Assembly: GCF_907164915.1 (NCBI RefSeq)
Contig: NC_061868.1
Span: 42,919,774 to 42,983,773 of the forward strand
Length of the DNA stretch: 64,000 nucleotides
Reading direction: 5' to 3'
Source of the DNA: Impatiens glandulifera
Taxonomy: Eukaryota; Streptophyta; Magnoliopsida; Ericales; Balsaminaceae
Position numbers and translations under genes: made by a program. Under the pieces are notes generated by a model. That model did no database searches. It was given only the letters and a program-made list of their open reading frames with translations, and had not been told where the DNA came from. How positions within the stretch are numbered: the first letter of the stretch is position 1; every line of letters begins with the position of its first letter. Shown here one piece after another: positions 10,301 to 19,901 of the stretch.

Positions 10301-13117
10301 ACATTTAAGCTTGTTTGGTATTGTGAGGGGTTCATAACAGAACCTAGTGCGAGAATTTAGAAAGTGGTATTTTGTCACAATAACAATCACTTTTGATAAT
10401 ATTGCCAGTGAAGTGAAAGTGATTGTGTTTACATTGGTATGAAATATGATTGAAATAGATTAAACTCTTTTAGGTAAAAAAGTGGATGTAAGAGGTGAAA
10501 ATGGACGAAAAAAGTGACTTTTTTGCAAAATTTAAAGATCATGCTACAAAAAAATAGTTAACTTTTTCCAAATGGACTTCTTTTAATTTTTTGCCACTTT
10601 GAAAAGTCTAGATACCGAAAGAGCAATGTTCTGAACAACACCCCAATTCAATGAAGGTCCAAGTAAATGTCCCAACACATAGATAATGGTACAATCTGTC
10701 ATTGCCAATTTTATATCAGAGGCGGGGTACAAAGTCAAGAGATATACTCTCTGCGGATTAATCCCAGCAGCAGCGACATATAAATCCAGCTTTCCGATGG
10801 AAATTCCAATACCCTGAACTCCAAGATCACCAAGACCCAAGATTCGGCTTCCATCTGTTACAACAATCATGTCAACCTACAAAGAATATTTCTTGTCAAT
10901 ACTCCATGGTAGCCACCCCATTAATTAAGAAGTGATTATTTTTAGATATGGAACAAGCTTAAAAACAGCAAGTTTAACTTATGGCATAAGGAAATTCAAG
11001 CCAGAAAACAAAGGACGTAATCTAGAAGTAAATGACAAACACAGTAAACAAGAAAATCAATGATAATACATTATCCAAAGTTCCAAGAATAAGCACGTAC
11101 ATTATCTAAAGTTCCAAGACTAATCACTAAGTAACAGTTAAACGCAACAAATCAAACTCTCAACAGCTACTTCAAGATTCCTATCAAATGGAAGTTACTC
11201 AAACTAACTCAGTCAATTGATGCATTAGCCACAAGTATTGCAAACCTGATCAGCTGGCCAGTTATAGACCATTGACATCATTTCTCCACGATCAGCAGCA
11301 CTAAAGTACATTCCTCTGGGTCTTCTAAATAGTCCACTATAGTTCTGGCAAACAAGACCAACTGTTGGAGTATAAACTATTGGAGCATACTCCTCAATAT
11401 TGGCAATAAGTACCTGTTAAATTACACGCAAGTGAACTTACTGTCTCAGTCCAAAATCACATTAAATCATGATTGGTCAAACTTAATGAACAAATGTAAT
11501 GGAGGGAACAATAGATTGTAGCGATCAGTAAGATGATGATCAATGTTCATACAAAGATGTCCAAAGTGTGATAAGTTGTCCCTCACCTTGTAGTACATGG
11601 TCTCATTTCTATCATGTAACCTATTAAGTATACGCCACTTTGCTAAGGCATTCGGATCTAATGGTCCATCCCTAGCCTGCACTTCAAGTATCTTCAAGTC
11701 TGACACTGTTATTTGACACAAATTTTCATGTTAATGTTGAAGTTCAAGTCAATAATATTCAAAATAAATTTTATGCATATTCCCGGTCACAGGGAGGGTA
11801 AATTGCACAATATTTAAGAAGCTCTACAAAACCTATAGAAACTAAATGAACAAAATAGATAACCCGGTGTCGCTGCTAGGGAAAAGGATAAATACATACA
11901 ACTCATGTGACATTACGAAGGAACTAAAATGTGAAACACATAAAAGAATCTAATGATACAGATTTCGCCTCCACAAATTTTCAGACGGAAAGATTACTAC
12001 CATACCAAGTGTTCATTATATTTTGAGCTGGGAATTCTGAACAAGATACTATAAATATTTTCAGAATTATGTATGATCCTGATCTGAGAAAAACAAATAT
12101 AATTTTCTGAGAGAGGTACTTACTAAATCGAGCTATTTGCTGTTCAGAAGACATGACATTTGGAGGCAGAAGCCCTCGAAGATCAAGACGGTCTCTCTCC
12201 GTCATTGAGAATGCAGTTCCCTAGTTTCACAAAATAAACATTTTTATGACTTCAGATTACCGAGACACAAATAAAAACACCTTATCCCAAGTATATCAAG
12301 AGCTACATGTCAAACAAAAATGAGTAAGGATTCTACAGCTATACAGGTTGGTGCTTTAATGGTTCAACTCAAGTTCAACGAAGGGGACTCTTACTTATAC
12401 AAACGGTATTTCGAACATGGAACAAGCATGAAGAAATTAACTATACTTCTTTACCTTTCAAGTTTTTCTGCCGGATCGGTCGCTCAAGAACTTAGGTCTA
12501 TACGGAAAAAACTAGTTGAAAATGATTCTGATCTAGTTTCATGGCCTATTAGAAGTAGAAAACGCTCTAGTGGTATCCTCACAAAATTTGATAATGATCT
12601 AGTGATTGAAAAGGCAGTTACAGTTACTGGATTCTGATCATTAAAGTAAAAATAAATACATCAAAGACTACTAATGCAGATATTTATTTAGTTTCCTTTT
12701 CAAACACATGATTTGACTCTCTGCTCATAGTTAGGTATACAATTGAGAATATACACAAGCGCGATATTCCATAAGATAAAGCAGCAATACATTCAGTAAG
12801 AAAGTGAAGATCGGACCAGAGAATGAAATAACAAATAGCAAGAAGTCAATTGATCAAATAAGCAGATCTCCGTTATTCATTAGTTATAAATCCAGTAGTA
12901 TAATTAAACAGTACAAGGAAATAGCTGAATTATATCGATTCACCTTGTTGAACCATGGATCGTGAAGAATATCGATGCTACGCTTCTCGACTATGGTAGG
13001 ACGGTGACCTTCAGTGGTGGTGAAAGCTCTAGAAGAAGAATTAGCAAGAGAACGGTGACGATGCAATCGCCTGATCAGCGACGATGAGAGGTTCATCTGG
13101 CGGGAGAAATTGGACAT
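4372..13117 (-). CDS. NAD-ME1: NAD-dependent malic enzyme, mitochondrial (62-kDa/alpha type)
   Basis: The enzyme oxidatively decarboxylates malate to pyruvate, reducing NAD, in the mitochondrial matrix. Nineteen minus-strand exons: 12944-13117, 12124-12220, 11587-11705, 11246-11413, 10748-10876, 10165-10225, 9899-10002, 9736-9819, 8514-8620, 7884-7995, 7651-7764, 6620-6685, 5780-5852, 5615-5701, 5271-5325, 5074-5145, 4753-4815, 4545-4659, 4372-4446. They total 1875 nt, giving 624 aa, the usual family length. All splice sites are GT-AG. An Arg/Ser-rich N-terminus (about 30 aa) fits a mitochondrial presequence. Conserved blocks are [10 protein letters not shown] (catalytic Tyr region), [26 protein letters not shown] and the dinucleotide fold [17 protein letters not shown]. 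The absence of an NADP-ME type plastid N-terminus and the [10 protein letters not shown] start match the plant 62-kDa NAD-ME. Introns 1, 5 and 8 carry foreign inserts, but the coding sequence is intact. Confidence 0.97.
8850..9370. repeat. Repeat-like insert in NAD-ME intron 8 (unclassified, LTR-like flavour)
   Basis: Intron 8 (8621-9735) is far longer than its neighbours. This part is less AT-rich than the surrounding intron and has words common in plant LTR-type sequences (tcccacattgg near 8866, agtcccacatctg near 9180, then gggtttataaggg). I found no coding remnant, clear terminal repeats or target duplication, so the class is not established. Confidence 0.35.
10309..10577. mobile_element. 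hAT-like MITE in NAD-ME intron 5
   Basis: It begins GCTTGTTTGGTA (10309-10320) and ends CCAAATGGAC (10568-10577), an imperfect terminal inverted pair of the type seen in hAT-derived MITEs. The interior shares word order with a segment in an ALG12 intron (56676-56860), including gtgaaagtga, tgctaca(g)aaaaaaa and the same right end. No coding capacity is visible. Confidence 0.45.
12320..12640 (+). pseudogene. ycf2: Plastid ycf2 fragment (nuclear plastid DNA) in NAD-ME intron 1
   Basis: A 105-codon open frame reads through [32 protein letters not shown] and ENDSDLV. These match, in order, a segment of the C-terminal half of plastid Ycf2 as I remember it. After DSDLV the match continues in another frame (nucleotides tcatggcctattagaagtag), so a one-base insertion has shifted it. 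Part of the plastid segment between AQ and ENDSDLV is missing. It is a diverged, non-functional nuclear insertion of plastid DNA lying antisense to NAD-ME. Its open frame is residual and is not evidence of a gene. Confidence 0.85.
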
Positions 13118-13154
13118 TCTGAAAGGAAATTGAACGGTGAAATCGAACAGTTAC

Positions 13155-13182
13155 AAGAAGAAGAAGAAGAAGAAGAAGAAGG
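13155..13182. repeat. (GAA)n run upstream of the NAD-ME start
   Basis: Nine GAA units on the plus strand (CTT on the sense strand of NAD-ME), about 40 bp upstream of its ATG, probably in the 5' leader. Confidence 0.8.
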
Positions 13183-15294
13183 GAAGTGAAATAGTTGAAG
13201 AAAGAGTGAAGAGATAGGAAAGAGAACTTTATCTGTTAATATATTCTAATTTAAAGGAGACTTCATGGATTCTTACTCATTTTGGGAAGCTGGTCTATGG
13301 GAAGCTTTCCAATTATTTTCAACGGATTTGACGCTCATTAGCCAAAGAATTACCGACACACTTTACTTGCTAAGTCATTCGTCATTTTATTGAGTTAATT
13401 TGAAAACTACCTTATAAAAATAAATCTTTAATAAAATATGTTTTATTTAAAAAAACAAATATTATTAAATTTATTAATATATATCGGGTTAAGAGTTATG
13501 ATTAATTTGGATATATATATGTGAGAGTAATTGGATATTTGAATCGGATTATGGATTGACCCGCCCATAAACTTAAAACATTTATGTATGTTTCAAACTT
13601 GCAACCAAACAAAACAAGTGCAACTTTTTAATCAAATGTAATTGAGATGTGGTTTGTCGATGAATAATAATCGGTAACAATTAAAAATTGTTAAAATATA
13701 AATCAAATATTTGATTCACCAAAATGTGAGGTCACGATGCTAAATATTAAAAAATATGAATCAGATATTTAATAGGTGAAAGTGTAAGGTCGCGAAATGA
13801 GAGGTTCATTGGAAAAAAAATATGTGAGAAGATAAGTTGTTTTACCGAAGTGAATAAAATGTAAAATGAGAGTGTTCTATTTTTTAATTTAATATATTAT
13901 TCGTATTTATTAAAAAATTTAAACATTAAATACATATTATTATAATTTTTAGAAATTTTCATAGTTATAATTAAAATTACAAATTAAACCATTTTATTTA
14001 TATTACTTTAAAATTCTTATTAAATTATATTTAACTACACATTTTTTACTTTATATTTTGAGAATATTACACGAGATTTGCTCACCTTGGCCTTGTTTTG
14101 TACGTGTTTTTAAAAAAATTCATACAAAATCAAATATCACTTCACCCATTTTTATTCATCACATCACTTAAATCATTAACTAAAATACTAAAATACCCTC
14201 TATTTTAAATTATTATTTTTTATTTTATTTATATATATATCAATACTCTCTAAGTCTTTTTATCAAAAATAATCACCACCTCTTTAAAATTATCACCTAT
14301 TATTATTTTTTCTCCCTCTAAATTTAAAAAAAAAAACAAAACCAAACCAGCTCTTAATTTAAGACTGGTGTAGGCAAAATTATTATGATTTAAATTATTA
14401 TAGTGGAAGACAAAACTATTGTCATAGTGAAAGACAAGATTATTGTCATTATAAATTATTATAGTGGATAATTAACTATTCTTCTATATCAAATAATTGA
14501 TTTTCATATTCTCCTTATTTTGAAATTTGAAATTGTGGTTTTAAGAAAAGTGTTATGAAATTATTTTGTATTATAATATTAGTAAAATATTTTAAAAAGA
14601 AAAAAATAATGATATTTTTATTATTGAGATTGATTAGAATGAGAACTATATATTTTTATTTAATGACATTACGTTGTTTTTCGAGAACGAAAACTATATC
14701 ATTTTTATTGATAAATCTTAAAATAAATATATTTTTTTAAACAATTAAAAATTTTAATTTCTAAATATTATTATAAACAAATAGTTAAATTGAAAAAGTT
14801 TTCTAAGTCACTTACAAGTTATGATGGTTCTTGTAAGGTTTAAATAATTACTTAAGTAAAAAATAATTATTTAAGAGAATAAGTTTAACAATCAAAAATA
14901 TTTTAAGTTAAATACTCTTATTCACATTAAAATATATATATATATTTTAAGTTAAGTCTAGTTGTACAATTTTGGTCGATCATAAGGTTCTCCAAATTTA
15001 AGTGAAAACAACTATGTTAATGTTGAAAGTCTAATAAATAAAATCTAATTTTAAAAATAAAAGAGTACATTTATCATAATAGTTTTTTAAACAATAATGA
15101 ATTTCCTCATTTAGAATGAATATCAAATTTATTGAATTAGTGTTTAAAATTTTCCTCATTTTGAATGAATATTGAATAACTCACTATTTATTTATTAACA
15201 CATAAATCATTAAAAAAATCTCTCTTAAAACCATCACCTCTATTATCAATTAGCTTCATTATGATTGGAAAAAATTAATATCATATTTTAATGG
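13183..15294. other. AT-rich intergenic spacer
   Basis: Apart from the Helitron fragment listed separately, this holds only low-complexity AT-rich DNA. An open frame at 14555-14740 is Lys/Ile/Phe-rich, compositional, and not accepted as a gene. Confidence 0.4.
13470..13960 (+). mobile_element. Decayed Helitron fragment of the same family
   Basis: It starts inside the module (cgggttaagagttatgattaatttgg), passes through the gacccgcccataaacttaaaac block and a degraded tRNA-like stretch, and then follows the tail of the 24.5-26.6 kb element as far as aatatattattcgt...aaacattaaata. Both termini, including the 3' hairpin, are missing. Confidence 0.6.
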
Positions 15295-15812
15295 GACAAA
15301 TTCTCAAATTAGTTCTCCATTTGGTTCGATTAAAATTTCGAATCTCTTATTTTAAATCTTACAATTTGGGACTTATTATTCTTAAAATGATGTAAAACGA
15401 AATTTTGTTTTAACGATTTCAAATATCGTTAACTTATTATCTAAATGACATTTATAAATAAATAAATAAAATATTAATGTCATTAATTTAACTACCGAAT
15501 TTCAATAAATTGACTATCGAATTTAGAGAATTGATAGTCAAAATCCTTAATTCGCTGAAATTCGATAGTTAAATTAGTGACATTGATTTTTTATTTATTT
15601 ATAAATATCACGTAAATAATAAGTTTAAATATCATTTACATAATATCAACGTTTGAAATCGTTAATACAAAATCTCATTTGTATAACTTAGAATAAGAGC
15701 CTCAAATTCTAAAAAATAAAATAATAATAATGAGTCTCAAATTGTGAAGTTTAAAAGAAAGGGTCTAAAATCTCAATTAACCTCTAATAAGGAACCTAAT
15801 TTCAATTTTAAA
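15295..15812. mobile_element. Foldback MITE, about 0.5 kb
   Basis: Two arms of about 200 bp are inverted copies centred near 15530. The left arm has acgatttcaaatatcgttaa and atgacatttataaataaat; the right arm has their complements attatttataaatatcacgt and gtttgaaatcgttaa. The inner ends both read aatttaactaycgaatttc in opposite directions. No ORF. A second copy lies at 59779-60245. Confidence 0.6.
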
Positions 15813-17053
15813 TAATTCATGCCGAACATTATTTTTAATTCCTTAAATTTCTTCTAAAAATTATGACAAACTCATTTATAGGAGAATATTTTATTTTAGA
15901 TCGATTGTTATTTGGGGTCGGACTTGGGTCGTTTTCATCAAATGAGATTTGAACTTTGAATTGTGCTACATGAGACTCAAACTATCAAAATTTTAGTCAT
16001 TTAAAGTTTTTCTTGAATGGAAAAAACGTCCATCATATTATTTTAACATATTTTATTTTTTAATTAATTTGACACAATGAAATGGTATTTAGATACGTTT
16101 TTAACGTATTTTTTAATTGAGTATTGTTTTTTAGATTTATCCATTCTAATTTTTCGAAATTAGTTTTTTTTTTACTAAAAAGATGTATAATTTAATAAAA
16201 GATATGAGAAAAATTGAATAGGCTATATTTTGTATTTATTTTTTAAAGAACTTTATAACGACATAACTTTGTATATAGTCTATCAATTTGAAGGTATTTG
16301 TAGTTTAAATTTAGTAATTTTTTTTAGATGTACGTGTTCAAAACTGTCGAATACGATTGAATGTCTTAAAAATATGTAATGTGCATGAATAATTGAAAAT
16401 TTGAAAAAAAAAATGAATTGTTGTTTTGTTTTTTTACAAATTGGTAAATTATTTAAGGAATTAAAATATTATGTTAAAGTAAAAAAACGGGTGTTTATTC
16501 GTTTGTGAGAAAACGTTAAATAAATAAAATTGTGATAGTTGGAGTCCAATATGACACAAATTGTCAAACTATAGCTCCTTATTGGGTCAATTGGAATTTC
16601 AGACCTCATCATTGTAGGGATAAATCTTCGATCAATTTTTGGGACGATGCTTAGTGTAGTGTCAAAAATCTAACTACGACATAACATGAGTTTGTTTCCA
16701 TTTCTATATATAGAAATGTCACAGTTAAGGATATGTTTAATCATTAATCTAGTAGTTTTGTAGGCCGAATTAGATATAGAAGGAGATTAAAATTTATGGA
16801 GAGTTCTTCCCATAACAAAGTTTTTTTGGGTAGGACACCAATATGTGTCCCCGTCTAAACAAAATATTATGCATTGACAAGACATGAATAATTTTCATAT
16901 GAGGCATTGCTACAATTTGTTCATTGAGATGATTTCATATGATTTTTGCTGGGAGAAGCTATGGGAGTCAAAAATTTCATCCAAGATATCGTTCTTTGGA
17001 TGAAGCCCTATTCATGGTAAAATTCTTATACATAATATGTGCATAAAAATTTT
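15813..17053. other. AT-rich spacer with possible repeat ends
   Basis: No gene. Phrases such as ttgtcaaactatagctccttattgggtcaa (near 16560) resemble the outer arms of the neighbouring foldback MITE, so a degraded relative may be here. Confidence 0.35.
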
Positions 17054-18296
17054 TTGTATTATGGTAAGTCGGCATATGTGTCACGAGAATGTGGTTGTGT
17101 GACTATTATAAAAATGTCGGCAACTCACTTACTTTTGTATTATTGTGTGACTATTATTTGAAATAAATTTCATTTAGACGTATGTAATTATACAACTAAC
17201 TCAGTTAGACGTATGAACTAATAAAAGTTCGTTTAAACTTACATAATATCAAACATTTTAATAGATTCATCTAGTCTCTATTAATAACCATGGTTAAATT
17301 TTTTTAAAAATTGAATATTTATTAATTGAATATTCATTTTTTCTCCCTCCTTCTTTTTTTTTATTAATTAATTAATCAATTTATCTCCTTTACTATTTTT
17401 TCTTTTGTCTATTCTTTTTTTTTTTATTAATTAATTAAGTCTTTTATCTACTTTTACTCTTTCTTCTTTCCTTATTTGATTATTTTATTTTATTTTACTA
17501 CTTTTGCTTTTAACATATATTATTTTAAAATTATTTGGTCTCTTTTAGGAAATAATAGTTGAATATTGTAATGTATAAAGTAATTTAATATTTACTCTAA
17601 TATTTAATTAGCTAGTTTATAGAACTATCATTCCCTATAATTTTTACTCCAATTTGCATAAATATGACAAATACATAATATGTGTTCAACTTGTGGAAGA
17701 ATATTTTGCACAACAAATAAAATTTCTTGAAAAAAGATTATACAAGTATTTATTTAATATTTGAGCAAAATATGAAAATATTAGAGTATAAAAACATTAA
17801 ACTATTTATATATTACAATATTCAAGTATTTTTCCCTAAAAGAGATCAAATAATTTTAAAATAATTTATGTTAATATAGTAAAAAGCAAAATAAAAAAAA
17901 TAAAAAAATTATGTAACAAAGAAAAAAAATAGTAAAAAAGAGATAAATAGATTAATTAATTAATAAACAAAAGAAAAAAAAATAGTAAAAAGAGATAAAT
18001 GAATTAATGAATTAATAAAAAAGAAAAAAAAACAATATTTAATTAATAAATATTAAAAAAAACAATTAACCATGTTACTATTAGAGACTAAATTAGTTAA
18101 TTTTGAATAGTATGTACGTTTAAATGAACTTTTATTAGTTTATACGTCTAACATACGTCTAAATAAGTTTTTTATTAAAAAATGTTGTATTATAGTAAGT
18201 CGTCATATGTATCATGAGAATGTGGTTGTGTGACTATTATTAAAATGTTGGCAATTCACCTACTTTTGTATTGTCGATGTGTGATTATTATTTGAA
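17054..18296. repeat. ~110-bp direct repeats bracketing a foldback element
   Basis: 17054-17165 and 18185-18296 are direct copies with scattered substitutions. Both start ttgtattat(g/a)gtaagtcg and include gagaatgtggttgtgtgactattat and tacttttgtatt. They are far longer than any normal target-site duplication. Confidence 0.75.
17166..18170. mobile_element. 1-kb foldback element with ~480-bp arms
   Basis: The left arm starts with two tandem motifs, ttagacgtatgt and ttagacgtatgaactaataa. The right arm ends with their complements (ttattagtttatacgtctaa, then acatacgtctaaataag). The inversion continues inward through rtctctattaataaccatgg / ccatgttactattagagac, the pyrimidine-rich ttttttattaattaatta / purine-rich complement, and aaattatttggtctctttta / taaaagagatcaaataattt, to a centre near 17660. 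No protein-coding sequence. A transcript would form a very long hairpin. Confidence 0.7.
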
Positions 18297-18986
18297 GTTT
18301 TTTTTATTGAGTATTAAAAGGATTCATTGAGTGATGCATAAATGTTTGGAAATTTGAATTGATGCATATAATATGACACATCTATATATTTGAATTATCA
18401 TCCCAATTATTTTATAATGGACTATCTGAGAAAAATTGTCGAACTTTCATTGACATCAGTCGTTTTATACGTATAATTCATATTATTATTATTACGACAT
18501 TTTTTAAGATTATTCTGAAAATACTGTGTAGTTGCTCATATAATTAATCATTTTTTTTTTATAAACTACGAGCTCGATAACTGAATAATGATTTATTTGA
18601 AAATAATTTTACATAACCCATATTTGGGCATCATCGTATAAATAAACTTTGATTAAAATTGAGTTTTATAAATATTCTTTTAACTAAAAGCCAAAACCAA
18701 TACTAGTATTTATTTATATGTATAAAGCATCTTCTAAGAACTAGCATTAACCGAACGCCTGCAAATCCTCTCTCTTCTCTCTCTTACACAAACTCCCAGG
18801 ACTATACTTCCCTCTCTGCTTTCTCTTACACAAATTGATCCAAATGTTGAATCAGATGATAAACAGACGAAGAAGAAGAAGATGATGATGAATCAGAACA
18901 GAGGACGATTAATGATCAATCACAGCTAAATATTCGGTTGTTTACACTTGCAAATTCATAATAATCTTAGAACAGATAGATAGGTA

Positions 18987-19901
18987 ATGAGGTGCAGGAA
19001 ACACCTTAACGATTTCAGTAACAATATCGGCGTTTGCGCCTCTTGCCTCCGTGAACGACTCTTCTCCTTAGTCGCTGCTCAGGAACAAGAAAATCGCCGG
19101 ACATCGGAGCCGCAACCGTCTCAACCTGTGTTTCCCCGTTCTGTATCGCCTTATGTTTGTCGCCGGAAATCGGACAGCGGTGATTTCAGCCACGATAAGA
19201 GATTATCGGAACAGTTGTTCTTCTCTACTCCTCAGGTTAGGCCAACTACAGCCTTTGATGTCACAGGTAGTGTCTGGAAGAGGAAAAAGGATAATAAACC
19301 TTTCTCCTTCTTGAGAAGACTGTTCAGATCTAAATCGGATACTACCGATTCCGTTTCGAATCCACGAGATTCGTACGCTTCGTCATCTTCATCTCCTTCC
19401 TGGTTTGCGTCGATGTTATCAAGCAAGCGGAAGAAGAAATCGCGTTTGTTTTCTCTAGATGAATCTACCGGTCGAAACGGCGGTCGAACGATGACGCGTT
19501 ACCGAGATCGTGGAATGTCGCCGGTGAGAGGTTTAAACGGCGGTGTAGATGAAGAAGAATGGAGCGGTTACTCGTCGGAATCGTCTCAGGGATTCAAGCA
19601 TACGCCGCGTAAGGTGGCTCAATCGGTTCGGCGTAGCGGCGTTACCGGCGTAGGACGGATGAATCACTCGTTAAACGTGTCTGGATTGAACTTCTGTTTG
19701 AGTCCTTTGGTCCGTGCAAGCCCTAGCAGACAATGGAGTCAAAAGGGAATTCCATCGGAATTAGCGTTTTCCGGTGAGCTCAAGGTCCCGGCGGCAAAGT
19801 TTCACCTCTCAAACGCGAACGCAAACGCAAACGCGGCATCGTTCAGACCAAGCAGATCGCGGAAACTAGCCGATTTTGGAAGGACGAATAACAACCATTA
19901 A
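18987..19901 (+). CDS. OCTOPUS-like (DUF740 family) protein, short member
   Basis: A single exon of 304 codons. The N-terminus MRCRKHLNDFSNNIGVCASC followed by LRERL is the conserved Cys/His start of the plant DUF740 family, to which the membrane-associated phloem regulator OCTOPUS belongs. Downstream are a basic/aromatic block (FSFLRRLFRSKS, about residues 101-112), long Ser/Arg-rich disordered stretches, WFASML (about 139), and a conserved-looking LSPLVRASPSRQW (about 239-251). A short Asn-Ala repeat lies near the C-terminus. At 304 aa it is much shorter than OCTOPUS itself, so it belongs to the short, poorly characterised branch. No membrane helix is visible. A TATAAAG at 18721 and a CT-rich leader lie upstream. 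GC-rich coding sequence stands out from the AT-rich flanks. Function is not established. Confidence 0.8.
   Translation: MRCRKHLNDFSNNIGVCASCLRERLFSLVAAQEQENRRTSEPQPSQPVFPRSVSPYVCRRKSDSGDFSHDKRLSEQLFFSTPQVRPTTAFDVTGSVWKRKKDNKPFSFLRRLFRSKSDTTDSVSNPRDSYASSSSSPSWFASMLSSKRKKKSRLFSLDESTGRNGGRTMTRYRDRGMSPVRGLNGGVDEEEWSGYSSESSQGFKHTPRKVAQSVRRSGVTGVGRMNHSLNVSGLNFCLSPLVRASPSRQWSQKGIPSELAFSGELKVPAAKFHLSNANANANAASFRPSRSRKLADFGRTNNNH

Noticed and set aside
12320..12637. 105-codon plus-strand ORF as a novel gene inside NAD-ME
   Set aside because: Its peptide blocks match plastid Ycf2 with a frameshift and deletion, so it is plastid-derived relic DNA.
14555..14740. 61-codon ORF in AT-rich spacer
   Set aside because: It is almost entirely Ile/Leu/Phe/Lys from AT-rich codons, as expected by chance.
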